A DNA stretch of 64,000 bases from Lutimonas vermicola. Its GTDB lineage: Bacteria; Bacteroidota; Bacteroidia; Flavobacteriales; Flavobacteriaceae. The notes beneath the pieces were generated by a model. The model was not told where the DNA came from. It did not search any database and worked only from the letters and a program-made list of their open reading frames with translations. The DNA is taken from positions 248,001-312,000 of the forward strand of contig NZ_JBCDNA010000003.1 in assembly GCF_038433205.1 (NCBI RefSeq), in the 5' to 3' direction. The position numbers were made by a program, and so were the translations under genes. Below, in pieces: positions 44,702 through 54,053 of this stretch (the stretch's first letter is position 1; every line of letters starts with the position of its first letter).

Positions 44702-45559
44702 ATGGAGAAAAGCAGAAAGGAAAAAATCAAAGAAAAATTGACGTTTAAGTATCGTTTCGTCGTGTTGAACGAGGATACTTTTGAAGAGCGATTTTCATTC
44801 AAGCTAAATCGCCTGAATGCCTTTGTTTTTGGGGGTATTTTTTCTGTTCTTTTGATTAGCCTGACGATTTTATTTATTACTTTGACACCGCTTAAGGAAT
44901 ACATCCAGGGATATTCCTCATCCGAAATGCAGAAAGAAACAACGGATTTAGTCTATAAAGTCGATTCTTTGAATCAGATCCTGTCGGTCAACGACCTTTA
45001 CATAGAAAACATTCAGCAAGTGTTAAAGGGTGAGATTAAAAGAGTAACATTTAATAAAGACTCGGTTTTAAGACAATTTCAAATTGACGAGATTGATTTT
45101 GCGCCTTCATCGGTTGATTCCCTTTTTAGAGAAGAAGTAGAACAAATGGATAGATTTAGTGTTTTTCAGCAGGCTAAGAAAAATACAGATATTGTTTTTT
45201 CGTCACCAATAAAGGGGCAGATTACAGAACAATACGATGATCAGGAAAAGCATTTTGCCGTAGACATAGCCGTTGACCAGGACACTCCCGTTAAGACTGT
45301 TGCAGATGGAACGGTTATATTTACAGGGTTTACTGCGGATACAGGTTATGTGATTGTAATAGAACACGGCCAGGGATTTACATCAATTTATAAACACAAT
45401 GCTTCAATTTTTAAAGAGCAGGGAGCTTTGGTGAAATCGGGAGAAGTTATTGCCAGTGCGGGTTCCACAGGTAATTTTTCTACTGGAGCTCATCTACATT
45501 TTGAGCTTTGGAATGATGGATATCCTGTGAACCCTACCAATTATATAAACTTTGATTAA
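44702..45559 (+). CDS. Membrane-anchored M23-family peptidase
   Basis: A 285-residue protein counted from the ATG at 44702; an upstream ATG at 44675 would add nine residues outside the conserved start. A short basic cytoplasmic part (KLTFKYRFVVLNEDTFEE) and one transmembrane helix (about 40-62) are followed by a coiled-coil and a C-terminal LytM/M23 domain: HFAVDIAVDQDTPVKTVADG, then TGAHLHFELWNDGYPVNP with the HLH zinc motif. The usual HxxxD first zinc site is present at HFAVD. It probably cuts or senses peptidoglycan cross-links during growth. Confidence 0.88.
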   Translation: MEKSRKEKIKEKLTFKYRFVVLNEDTFEERFSFKLNRLNAFVFGGIFSVLLISLTILFITLTPLKEYIQGYSSSEMQKETTDLVYKVDSLNQILSVNDLYIENIQQVLKGEIKRVTFNKDSVLRQFQIDEIDFAPSSVDSLFREEVEQMDRFSVFQQAKKNTDIVFSSPIKGQITEQYDDQEKHFAVDIAVDQDTPVKTVADGTVIFTGFTADTGYVIVIEHGQGFTSIYKHNASIFKEQGALVKSGEVIASAGSTGNFSTGAHLHFELWNDGYPVNPTNYINFD

Positions 45560-45595
45560 ACCAGTTTTCTGGCCTAACAAACTAGATTTTCATTT

Positions 45596-47101
45596 GTGCT
45601 AAAGTCATATCTCGCAAAAATTTACGCTCGCATTGTTGCAAAACAAGTCTATGCCTGGGCAAGGGTACCTTATCAGACTCAGGATAAGGTCTTCAAAAAA
45701 CTTATTGAATCGGCAAAAAACACCAAATTTGGCCGTGATCATCAATTTGATAAGATCAGAACCTTTCATGATTTTAAAGATCGTGTTCCCGTTCGGGACT
45801 ATGAAGGTTTAAAAGAGTATGTCGAGCTTATTCGCATTGGTAAACCTGACATTCTTTGGAAGGGTAAGCCTTTGTATTTCGCGAAAACCTCAGGAACTAC
45901 ATCAGGAGCCAAGTATATTCCCATCACGAAAGATTCGATGCCCTGCCAGATTTCAGCAGCAAAAGAGGCCTTGCTTCTTTATATTGCAGAAACAGGAAAA
46001 TCAGATTTTGTAAATGGCAAAATGATTTTTTTACAAGGTTCCCCTGAGATTGATGATTCGGGTAAGGTAAAAACCGGGAGACTATCCGGGATTGTGGCAC
46101 ATTTCGTGCCAAAATATCTTCAAAAAAACAGATTGCCATCCTGGGAAACCAATTGTATTGATGACTGGGAAACAAAAGTTGATGCTATTGTAAAGGAAAC
46201 CGTGTCTGAAGATATGCGTTTGATAAGTGGGATACCTTCCTGGGTACAGATGTATTTTGAAAAACTCATTGAACATGAAGGGAAAAAGGTATCGGAGATC
46301 TTTCCTAATTTTAATCTTTTCGTTTATGGAGGGGTCAATTATGAACCATACAGGCAGAACATGGAACACCTCATTGGAAGAAAGGTTGACTCAATAGAAT
46401 TGTTTCCTGCTTCAGAGGGATTTTTTGCTTATCAGGATATCCAACACAAAAAGTCATCAACCGATGAGGGAATGCTCTTGCTGCTCAATAGTGGTATATT
46501 TTACGAATTTATTGTAGCTGACGATTTTTACAAGGAATCACCTGAGAGAATAACCATCAGAGATGTTAAGCTGGGGGTAAATTATGTCATGATCATTTCA
46601 ACCAATGCCGGATTATGGGGTTATAATATAGGAGATACGATCGCTTTTACTTCACTTGAACCATTCAGGGTGATTGTAACCGGGAGGATCAAACATTTTA
46701 TTTCAGCTTTTGGTGAACACGTTATCGGGAAGGAAGTTGAACAGGCTCTTCAATATGCCGTTGCAAATACAGGCGTAAAGATCAAAGAATTCACAGTAGC
46801 ACCCCAGGTGAATCCTGGACCTGGACAACTTCCATATCACGAATGGTTTATTGAATTCGAACAGGAACCCGAGGACCTGAAATCATTTTCCAGTTTGATA
46901 GATCAGGAAATGCAAAGGCAGAACACCTATTACTTTGACCTCATTGAGGGGAAGATATTACAGCCATTGATCATCAGTAAAGTTCAGAAGAATGGCTTTG
47001 ATCAATATATGCGTTCAGTAGGAAAATTGGGAGGACAAAACAAGATACCAAGACTCGCAAATGACAGAAAGATTGTTGATCAACTTCATCTTATCGATTA
47101 A
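45596..47101 (+). CDS. GH3-type acyl-acid amido synthetase (auxin-responsive GH3 family)
   Basis: A 501-residue adenylating enzyme of the plant-type GH3 family. ATP-binding motif FAKTSGTTSGAKYIPIT lies near residues 98-114, VYGGVNYEPYR and PASEGFFAYQ form the active-site walls, and GEHVIGKEVEQAL is the C-domain hinge. Plant GH3s join amino acids to auxin, jasmonate or benzoate; the bacterial substrate is unknown. The start is a GTG; no ATG is in frame nearby. It follows the M23 gene by 36 bases. Confidence 0.8.
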   Translation: MLKSYLAKIYARIVAKQVYAWARVPYQTQDKVFKKLIESAKNTKFGRDHQFDKIRTFHDFKDRVPVRDYEGLKEYVELIRIGKPDILWKGKPLYFAKTSGTTSGAKYIPITKDSMPCQISAAKEALLLYIAETGKSDFVNGKMIFLQGSPEIDDSGKVKTGRLSGIVAHFVPKYLQKNRLPSWETNCIDDWETKVDAIVKETVSEDMRLISGIPSWVQMYFEKLIEHEGKKVSEIFPNFNLFVYGGVNYEPYRQNMEHLIGRKVDSIELFPASEGFFAYQDIQHKKSSTDEGMLLLLNSGIFYEFIVADDFYKESPERITIRDVKLGVNYVMIISTNAGLWGYNIGDTIAFTSLEPFRVIVTGRIKHFISAFGEHVIGKEVEQALQYAVANTGVKIKEFTVAPQVNPGPGQLPYHEWFIEFEQEPEDLKSFSSLIDQEMQRQNTYYFDLIEGKILQPLIISKVQKNGFDQYMRSVGKLGGQNKIPRLANDRKIVDQLHLID

Positions 47102-47288
47102 TTTATGAAGGTGATGTCTCTAAATACACGGGAAAGAAGAGCAGTGAAGGGATACAACTAAATGCGAGGACTATTTTTGGATTTTAAAAACTGTAAATAC
47201 AGCTATAGGCAATCAATTTCAGTTTATTGAAAAAACTGCGAATTCGCCGTCTATAGCCTAAGTGTTTATGTCTAAAAGGAAATAGAAT

Positions 47289-47693
47289 CTATTTTTTAGC
47301 CAAAAGATCTCTGATCTCAGCGAGAAGTTCTTCCTGACTGGGACCTGCTGGTGGAGCCGGAGCCTCTTCTTCTTTTCTCTTGAATTTATTCACAGCTTTG
47401 ACAATGAGAAACATGACGAAAGCTACAATGATAAAGTCAATCACATTGGTTATGAATTCTCCATATAATACCGCTATGGTACCTTCAACTACTCCATCGG
47501 CGTTAGCGACTCCCTCCCGAACAATCCATTTGAGTTCTTTGAGGTCAGATTTAAGCAGCAAGCCAATTAAAGGAGAGACTATACCCCCTGTAAATGAAGT
47601 GATAACGCTTTTGAAAGCGGCTCCCATGACAAAACCCACAGCAATGTCTAAAAGGCTCCCTTTTAAGGCAAATTCTTTAAATTCTTTGAGCAT
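47289..47693 (-). CDS. mscL: Large-conductance mechanosensitive channel MscL
   Basis: A 134-residue pentameric channel that opens under high membrane tension to save the cell from osmotic shock. First helix region: FKEFALKGSLLDIAVGFVMGAAFKSVITSF; second helix: FITNVIDFIIVAFVMFLIVKAVNKF; cytoplasmic C-terminal helix with an acidic, Ala/Pro-rich linker (EEEAPAPPAGPSQEELLAEIRDLL). Length is normal. It is transcribed alone, toward the GH3-type gene. Confidence 0.93.
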   Translation of the reverse strand: MLKEFKEFALKGSLLDIAVGFVMGAAFKSVITSFTGGIVSPLIGLLLKSDLKELKWIVREGVANADGVVEGTIAVLYGEFITNVIDFIIVAFVMFLIVKAVNKFKRKEEEAPAPPAGPSQEELLAEIRDLLAKK

Positions 47694-47738
47694 AATATAA
47701 GATTTAAGATTTGTGTTGGAACGAAGGTAATAAAAATA

Positions 47739-48839
47739 CTAATGAATAACGCGTCTAATTCTGCCGCCCAAAGCTGTGAGAATTTCATAACTTATGGTGT
47801 CAGCTTGAAAGGCAAGTTCAAGGATTTCCTGCTGGCTGTCAAAAATAATCACCTGATCTCCTTCTTCACAATCAATGTCAGATACATCAATCATTGCCAT
47901 ATCCATGCAAATATTTCCAATAATCGGTGCTTTATTCCCATGGATCTTTACAAAGACTTTTCCCTGACCTAAACTCCGGAAAAACCCATCTGCATGCCCA
48001 AGAGGAATCGTTGCGGTTCGCATTTGTTTTTTTGCCGTGAATCCTTTGTTATAGCCTACACTTTCATTTTTATCTATTTCATGTATCTGTGAGATAACAC
48101 TTTTAAGAGAAAGTACATTTTTTAATTTTGAATTAAAACCAGGATCATTTGAAAATCCATACAAGCCCAGTCCCAACCTTACCATGTCAAAATGAGCTTC
48201 AGGATAGTTCAGGATTCCCGAAGTATTGCTCATATGCATCATGGGTTTAAACCCTAAAGTTCTTTCAAAGGATTCAGCAATTGAACGGAAAGAATCAATT
48301 TGATTGAGCGTATAGTCTCTTTCATTTCTATCCTCGGATGCGGCTAAATGAGAAAAGATTGATTTCAATAATAATGTTGGTTGATCTTTTAAATGATGCA
48401 ACAGAAACGGAATATCCAATTCCTTAAAACCCAAACGGTTGAGGCCCGTGTTGAATTTAAGATGTATGGGATATTCGAGGATTCCGTATTCCTTGCTAAG
48501 TTCCAAAAAAGCGAGAAATATTTTCTTGCTGTATAAATTAGGTTCTAAATTATACTGTATAATAAGTCCCAGGTTTTCTAATTGAGGGTGAAGTACTAAA
48601 ATAGGAGTTTTTATTCCTGAATTTCTCAATGCAATTCCTTCGTCTGTATAGGCTACGGCGAAATAATCAATTTTCAGTTCCTCTAAAAACCGGGCTACTG
48701 CCACGGCATCAGATCCATATCCGGAAGCCTTAACAACGGCCAGGATCTTAGTGCTATTTTGCAATTTTGAACGAAAAAAATTAAGATTGTGTTCTATAGA
48801 AGACAGTCTGATTTCTAAAACCGTAGGATTGTTATTCAT
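47739..48839 (-). CDS. alr: Alanine racemase
   Basis: A 366-residue PLP enzyme that makes D-alanine for peptidoglycan. Counted from the ATG at 48839, it starts MNNNPTVLEIRLSSIEHNL. PLP lysine is in ILAVVKASGYGSDA, where most racemases have KANAYG. The second catalytic base, Tyr, is in SVGYNKGF. The ATG overlaps the end of tdk by eight bases, so the pair is co-translated; the longer start at 48944 would lie wholly inside tdk and is rejected. Confidence 0.92.
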   Translation of the reverse strand: MNNNPTVLEIRLSSIEHNLNFFRSKLQNSTKILAVVKASGYGSDAVAVARFLEELKIDYFAVAYTDEGIALRNSGIKTPILVLHPQLENLGLIIQYNLEPNLYSKKIFLAFLELSKEYGILEYPIHLKFNTGLNRLGFKELDIPFLLHHLKDQPTLLLKSIFSHLAASEDRNERDYTLNQIDSFRSIAESFERTLGFKPMMHMSNTSGILNYPEAHFDMVRLGLGLYGFSNDPGFNSKLKNVLSLKSVISQIHEIDKNESVGYNKGFTAKKQMRTATIPLGHADGFFRSLGQGKVFVKIHGNKAPIIGNICMDMAMIDVSDIDCEEGDQVIIFDSQQEILELAFQADTISYEILTALGGRIRRVIH

Positions 48840-49452
48840 TGGATTCTTTAGATATTTCCTTCTTTTCTTTAAGTTCCTTTTGTCTTTCCTTAAAGAATGC
48901 GGCCCTGCTAAGAGGCTCGTATTCGTGAACTTCTCCAAGAACAACTAAACGGTCGTCGGGAACGGTTCTGTGGCTATAATTGGCCAGATTTCCGGTTTTA
49001 GTGCAAACTGCATGGACCTTTGTTACATATTCTGCTGTGGCCATTAAAGCGGGCATAGGGCCAAAAGGATTCCCTTTAAAATCCATGTCCAGTCCGGCTA
49101 CAATTACACGAATCCCTCGATTGGCCAGATCATTGCAAACATTCACAATTTCATCATCAAAGAATTGCGCTTCATCAATACCAACTACATCTATATCATT
49201 GGCCAACAAACGTATATTTGCCGAAGAAGGAACCGGAGTGCAACGGATTTCATTCTCATCATGCGAAACGACCATCTCCTCTGCGTACCGGGTATCAACA
49301 GCAGGTTTAAAGATCTCCACACTTTGTTTTGCAAACTGGGCGCGTCTTAAACGCCGAATCAATTCTTCTGTTTTTCCTGAAAACATAGAACCGCAGATCA
49401 CTTCGATCCAACCAAATTTTTCTGTATGATTTACGGTATTTTCTAAAAACAT
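48832..49452 (-). CDS. tdk: Thymidine kinase
   Basis: A 206-residue salvage kinase (thymidine + ATP to dTMP). P-loop VICGSMFSGKTEELIRR, the catalytic Glu in VVGIDEAQFFDD, and the lasso loop AGLDMDFKGNPFGPMPAL. Of the zinc-ribbon cysteines, only one is clear (HAVCTKTGNLANYSHR), as in other Bacteroidota enzymes. The C-terminal tail is charged. An exact -7 box (TACTTTTG, 49502-49509) is upstream. Confidence 0.92.
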   Translation of the reverse strand: MFLENTVNHTEKFGWIEVICGSMFSGKTEELIRRLRRAQFAKQSVEIFKPAVDTRYAEEMVVSHDENEIRCTPVPSSANIRLLANDIDVVGIDEAQFFDDEIVNVCNDLANRGIRVIVAGLDMDFKGNPFGPMPALMATAEYVTKVHAVCTKTGNLANYSHRTVPDDRLVVLGEVHEYEPLSRAAFFKERQKELKEKKEISKESNE

Positions 49453-49597
49453 TTAAAACTTTTTCGCATTGAAAAAACAATATTTGACTTGTAAGTTAAA
49501 ACAAAAGTAATGAAATTCTTTAGTAGTATTTTCTTTTGAAAATGTTAATTTTGTATCTTTCTCACACAGCGATTACTACCTGCAAAAAATATGAGCA

Positions 49598-50281
49598 ATG
49601 TTGAATGATTTGATCAAAGAACTTAAGAACCTTGCCGAAAAAATTTTGGAAGAGGATCCGGCACTTACCGTAGAATCCTGGCTGGTTCAATCGCGAGAGT
49701 TATATGAGAAACTAATGGTGCTGCATTATTTAAATGAACAGGAGGCTAAAAAAGATCCTTTTGCACAGGAAAGGTCAGAAGAACCTTTTTTAGAACGCGA
49801 TACAAGTATTAAAGACCTTTTTGAGATTGAATCAAAAGTTGAGGAAGAAATTAAAGAAATTGAAGAGGCAGAAGAGGAGGAAGAACAGCCATTGAGTCTC
49901 AATGACCTATTTGTGCCCACTTTTGACGGTATAAAGGAAGATATGAGTCAGAAGGAAGAGTTTAAAGACACGGTTTCCCTGGATGAGACCGAAAATTTAT
50001 TTCAGATTAAAAAGGAAGCTCCAAAGCAACTGTCGCTGAATGATAAACTTCTGGGAAACAGCATTCAGGTAGGGCTCAATGACAGAATAGCTTTTGTGAA
50101 CAAATTATTTAACTTTAGCCAGTCTGATTTCAACAAAGTGCTGTCAAAACTTAATGAATGTACCACTAAGGAGGAGGCCTTACATTATTTTCAATATCAA
50201 GTCAAACCAAATTATAACTGGAAAGGAAAAGAAGATCTTGAAGATAGATTCTTCAGTTTAGTCGAAAGGAAATTTTTATAA
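49598..50281 (+). CDS. Conserved acidic protein of unknown function
   Basis: I do not recognise a domain. The 227-residue soluble protein begins with a helix (MLNDLIKELKNLAEKILEED), has an acidic middle (IESKVEEEIKEIEEAEEEEEQPLSLNDL) and two copies of the word LSLNDL/LSLNDKLLGNSIQVGLNDRIAFV, the second joined to a C-terminal helical domain ending in WKGKEDLEDRFFSLVERKFL. LSLND repeats suggest short docking motifs. A -7 box (TAATTTTG, 49546-49553) stands upstream. It is convergent with the AsmA-like gene, with no gap. Confidence 0.6.
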   Translation: MLNDLIKELKNLAEKILEEDPALTVESWLVQSRELYEKLMVLHYLNEQEAKKDPFAQERSEEPFLERDTSIKDLFEIESKVEEEIKEIEEAEEEEEQPLSLNDLFVPTFDGIKEDMSQKEEFKDTVSLDETENLFQIKKEAPKQLSLNDKLLGNSIQVGLNDRIAFVNKLFNFSQSDFNKVLSKLNECTTKEEALHYFQYQVKPNYNWKGKEDLEDRFFSLVERKFL

Positions 50282-51979
50282 CTAGTCACGTTTATCATTT
50301 CTTCGTTGTTCTCTTTTTCGTTGTCTTTTTTTCTTGGCATCTACTTTTTCAGTAGTCTTTCCAAAGGGGGCTATACTATTCACCAGTCCATTTTGCAATG
50401 TTTTCCATAAATAATTAGTAAAACCCTTATACATAACCCGTTCAAAACTCATAGTAGCCTCTCTCAATTCACCGTTTTTACCAGGGTTGGATTTGTGAAT
50501 TAAATTATTGACCGACCAGCTAAGAAAGTTGTTTTTATCGGTGTTCGTTTGTTTAAAGACTTCTGCATCAAGATCGTGGTATGCAAACTTCATGGTTCCA
50601 TTTGAATTGTAATTGTTTGCCGAAGCTTGAAATGAAAGACTTTCGACCCTACCTTCCAATATCTTTAGACCCAAAGCAGGAAATATTGCAGAATCATAAT
50701 AGATCATTTCAGAAGGCCCTAAATATCCACTAAAGAAAAAGGTATTTTGATCATCAGCAAGTGGCAATAACATATCCATATTTAACGTCGATTTACCCAT
50801 GAATTTAGTACTAATGTGAATTTTGAGCGGGACTTCCCTATACGCTTCAATTGAACTTACATTAAAGATATTGACTTTCATGTCTTCCATAAAAACTTTC
50901 AAAAGAATATCTTTATGGTCCAATTTTTCTTCAAAGACCACATCGCTTTCAGCGAAAGAAATTTTATGAATTAAAAGAGGTGTTTCCATTTGTTTTAACA
51001 TCTGATGAGGCAATTCAGGTCGTTTATTGAGATCAAAAGGTTTCCTTTTATCTTTGTATATGTTCAAGGATAGCTTTGTAATTTCGACACTATCCATAAA
51101 AAAACCTTTATTTTGAATGACTTTTTCGAGGTCAAGATTAAAAACTTTAAGATCTTTAATACTTAATTCGTACACTTCCTTGTTGTAAGTGTACGAATTA
51201 GCCAAGGTCTTTTTATTGACCATTGGTTTGTATTTGAGATTGGAAATCTGCAATTGATCCTCCTCTAAATGATATTTTAAGGCGTCAATGGAGAAGTTGT
51301 ATTTTATATTTGGAAATTCAACTTTAATCTGTGTAATTTCAAATAGTTTTTTCAAAGGAGAAAGTTTAAAATAATTCTCGCCAATTTTATCGAGTTTTAT
51401 TCCTGTAACTTCAAAATTTAGCGGTTTGTTCTGGAATGTAATTTCATTCTTTACCACATCAATCAACTGAACCTTCAAATTGTCAAATTTTATGGCATCA
51501 AGTTGAAATCCATTTAATTCCTTTATGTAGATAGAGTCAAGTCGAACAGGTTTTTTGCCGGGGTTCGAGGGTTCTTTTTCACCATTTGTAAAATGCTGAT
51601 ACAACGGATCATCTACAATAAGCTTATTGATTGCAAGCTCTTTTGAAAGAAGGAGCGGTAATAAGTGGATACCCTTGACTTTAAGTCTTGAAATTGAAAG
51701 TTTATGCAATGACTTTTTTTCGAGTTTGTTATTTTGAAGTTTTACCATTGCCGAATCTGTCGGTCCTACATGGACTTCACTAAAGACCAGAGAGCGGTCA
51801 AAAAGACTGAATTTGGTTCTTTTGATGGAGACATGAATTTGTTCAATATTTTGATTAGCCAGTATCTCAACAACCTTTCGCGAAACAACATTTGAAATAA
51901 TAAAACTGGCTAAGAAAATGAGCAATACAATACCTAGCAATATGCTAAAGGCGATTTTGTATTTTTTATTTATTGACAT
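50282..51979 (-). CDS. AsmA-like membrane-anchored protein
   Basis: A 565-residue protein with one N-terminal transmembrane helix (about 9-31) and a long beta-rich periplasmic part. The pattern SISRLKVKGIHLLPLLLSKELAINKLIVDDP is typical of AsmA/DUF748-type proteins, which form long hydrophobic grooves between membranes and help lipid traffic. The C-terminus is very basic (KKRQRKREQRRNDKRD), which may bind lipid head groups or nucleic acid. Family placement rests on pattern, not on a fixed motif. Confidence 0.6.
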   Translation of the reverse strand: MSINKKYKIAFSILLGIVLLIFLASFIISNVVSRKVVEILANQNIEQIHVSIKRTKFSLFDRSLVFSEVHVGPTDSAMVKLQNNKLEKKSLHKLSISRLKVKGIHLLPLLLSKELAINKLIVDDPLYQHFTNGEKEPSNPGKKPVRLDSIYIKELNGFQLDAIKFDNLKVQLIDVVKNEITFQNKPLNFEVTGIKLDKIGENYFKLSPLKKLFEITQIKVEFPNIKYNFSIDALKYHLEEDQLQISNLKYKPMVNKKTLANSYTYNKEVYELSIKDLKVFNLDLEKVIQNKGFFMDSVEITKLSLNIYKDKRKPFDLNKRPELPHQMLKQMETPLLIHKISFAESDVVFEEKLDHKDILLKVFMEDMKVNIFNVSSIEAYREVPLKIHISTKFMGKSTLNMDMLLPLADDQNTFFFSGYLGPSEMIYYDSAIFPALGLKILEGRVESLSFQASANNYNSNGTMKFAYHDLDAEVFKQTNTDKNNFLSWSVNNLIHKSNPGKNGELREATMSFERVMYKGFTNYLWKTLQNGLVNSIAPFGKTTEKVDAKKKRQRKREQRRNDKRD

Positions 51980-52021
51980 TGATTGAGGGTCGGGATATTT
52001 AAAACAAGTAGTCGGAAAAGA

Positions 52022-52375
52022 TCAATTGGTTTTAAAATACTCTTTTAAAAGCTGCATATTTTTTTTATCACTTCCTATGAAAATAGTTGTATCACTAATG
52101 ATAACAGGGCGTTTTAAAAATGTATAATCACTTAAAATCAGCTGCTTATAGTCTACTTCTTCTAATTTTTGATCTTTTAAACCCATGGCTGCATATTTTT
52201 TTGCCCTACGGCTAAAAAGAGACTCATAACTGCCGGAAAGTTGAAACATTTCTTCAAGTTCTGAAACGGTAATGGGTTTGGTCTTAATTTCCCGAATTGT
52301 AAATCCGTCAAGTGAAAGAGATCGCATAATTCTTTTACAGGTGTCACAGGTTTTTAAGTAGTAAATTTTTTTCAT
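52022..52375 (-). CDS. ArsC/Spx-family thioredoxin-fold protein
   Basis: A 117-residue protein of the arsenate-reductase-like family. It starts KIYYLKTCDTCKRI with a CxxC, followed by ITVSELEEMFQLSG and FLKRPVIISD, the conserved RPV loop. ArsC enzymes carry a single Cys with downstream Arg residues, while Spx uses CxxC to control RNA polymerase; the CxxC here and the lack of an arsenic gene nearby make an Spx-like or unknown redox function more likely. Divergent from the DinB-like gene. Confidence 0.7.
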   Translation of the reverse strand: MKKIYYLKTCDTCKRIMRSLSLDGFTIREIKTKPITVSELEEMFQLSGSYESLFSRRAKKYAAMGLKDQKLEEVDYKQLILSDYTFLKRPVIISDTTIFIGSDKKNMQLLKEYFKTN

Positions 52376-52440
52376 TTATTTTTGCTGATGAGGCGTTTCA
52401 TAAGCTTAAAGTTACTTATTTTTAGGGAATTTTTAGATTT

Positions 52441-52896
52441 ATGGAAAAATTATTTGAAACAGCTTTGTTCACAAGAACATCAATGTTAAACATTTTAGAA
52501 AACAAGTCTTTTGAAGAGTTGGTTACAATACCGGTTCATTTCAGAAATTCTGTGTTTTGGAATATAGCACATGTCTTGGTGACCCAACAGCTTTTGTGTT
52601 ATCGATTGTCTGGTCTTGACCTAAAAATAAGGGAGGATATGGTGACCAAATATGGCAAGGGGTCTTTGGCTACCGAAAATATAGATGAATCAGACATCCG
52701 GTATGTAAAAGAAGAGCTGGTAAATGCAATGAAAAATACCTTTGTGGATTATAACAATGGAATGTTCAAACATTTTAAACCTTATATGACGAGTGCGGGA
52801 ATTGAACTAAAAAGCATTGATGACGCTTTTGGTTTCAGTACTTTTCACGATGGTATTCATCTCGGAGTAGTACTCTCATTAATGAAAATTGTTTAA
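52441..52896 (+). CDS. DinB-family protein
   Basis: A 151-residue four-helix-bundle protein. Three conserved histidines that bind a metal are visible: NIAHVLVTQQ, FSTFHDG and GIHLGVVLSL. DinB-like proteins include thiol-dependent transferases of bacillithiol and mycothiol metabolism. The substrate is unknown. It is followed by metB after 11 bases. Confidence 0.78.
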   Translation: MEKLFETALFTRTSMLNILENKSFEELVTIPVHFRNSVFWNIAHVLVTQQLLCYRLSGLDLKIREDMVTKYGKGSLATENIDESDIRYVKEELVNAMKNTFVDYNNGMFKHFKPYMTSAGIELKSIDDAFGFSTFHDGIHLGVVLSLMKIV

Positions 52897-52907
52897 AATA
52901 CTTTCTT

Positions 52908-54053
52908 ATGGACTTTAATACAAAAGTGATTCATGGAGGCCAGCAACATGATCCCGGTACAGGAGCGGTAATGCCTCCAATATACCAGACATCAACATAC
53001 GCTCAGGTATCACCTGGAAACCACAAGGGCTATGAATATTCGCGAACGGGGAACCCTACCCGAACAGCTTTGGAAAATGCTTTTGCAAGTATAGAAAACG
53101 GAAATTACGGTCTGGCCTTTGCTTCGGGACTGGCAGCTATTGACGCCATTATGAAGTTGTTGAAACCGGGAGATGAGGTGATATCAACTAACGATCTTTA
53201 TGGAGGTACATTCAGGTTGTTTTCTACGATTTTTAAAAAATTCGGGATCAAATTTCACTTTGTGGGGATGGAAGATGTGAGCAATATTGAAAAATGCATC
53301 AATGGAAACACTAAATTGATTTGGGTGGAATCACCAACAAATCCAATGTTGAATATTATTGATATCAAGCGCTGTGCCGAACTGGCAAAAAACAATGAGG
53401 TATTGTTGGTTGTTGACAATACTTTTGCCACGCCTTATTTGCAGAGGCCATTGGATCTTGGAGCCGATATTGTCATGCATTCTGCCACTAAGTATTTGGG
53501 AGGCCATTCGGATGTTATTATGGGAGCCTTGATTGTCAAGGAAAAGACGATTGCAGACCAACTTTATTTTATTCAAAACGCAAGTGGGGCAGTATGTGGT
53601 CCTATGGACAGCTTTTTGGTGTTGCGAGGCATAAAGACATTGCATGTTCGTATGCAGCGACATTGCGAAAATGGAGCTGCAGTGGCACAGTATTTAAAAG
53701 CGCATCCAAAAGTTGGAAAAGTGTATTGGCCTGGTTTTCAGGACCATCCCAATCATGATATCGCTAAATCTCAGATGTCCGGGTTTGGTGGTATGCTGTC
53801 TTTTACAATAAAGGGGGATCATTATAAGGATGCTCTTAAAATTCTTGAAAACCTTAAGGTTTTTACACTTGCTGAATCTTTAGGGGGTGTAGAATCCTTG
53901 AGTGGTCACCCGGCCAGTATGACACATGCATCCATTCCAAAGGAGGAACGGGAAAAGACAGGCGTTATAGATTCATTGATCAGGTTAAGCGTGGGTATAG
54001 AAGCTGAAAAAGATCTTTTAGAGGATCTTGAAAAAGCACTGGCAATGATTTAA
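52908..54053 (+). CDS. metB: Cystathionine gamma-synthase/lyase family PLP enzyme
   Basis: A 381-residue PLP enzyme. The PLP lysine is in VMHSATKYLGGHSDVIMG; AFASGLAAIDAIMKLL and YEYSRTGNPTR (phosphate-binding Tyr/Arg) are typical of the Cys/Met-metabolism class. Sequence shape fits cystathionine gamma-synthase, which joins an activated homoserine and cysteine in methionine synthesis, but the gamma-lyase reaction is possible. Its last codon overlaps the end of the THC0290_0291-type gene by four bases. Confidence 0.85.
   Translation: MDFNTKVIHGGQQHDPGTGAVMPPIYQTSTYAQVSPGNHKGYEYSRTGNPTRTALENAFASIENGNYGLAFASGLAAIDAIMKLLKPGDEVISTNDLYGGTFRLFSTIFKKFGIKFHFVGMEDVSNIEKCINGNTKLIWVESPTNPMLNIIDIKRCAELAKNNEVLLVVDNTFATPYLQRPLDLGADIVMHSATKYLGGHSDVIMGALIVKEKTIADQLYFIQNASGAVCGPMDSFLVLRGIKTLHVRMQRHCENGAAVAQYLKAHPKVGKVYWPGFQDHPNHDIAKSQMSGFGGMLSFTIKGDHYKDALKILENLKVFTLAESLGGVESLSGHPASMTHASIPKEEREKTGVIDSLIRLSVGIEAEKDLLEDLEKALAMI

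Noticed and set aside
47160..47275. Inverted repeat with GCTATAG and CTATAGC between the GH3-type gene and mscL
   Set aside because: The arms pair poorly, with a bulge and a long loop, and there is no U-run. No RNA gene or terminator can be supported.
48840..48944. Longer alanine racemase start at 48944
   Set aside because: The extra 35 residues lie wholly inside tdk and are basic and low-complexity; the ATG at 48839 matches the conserved N-terminus.
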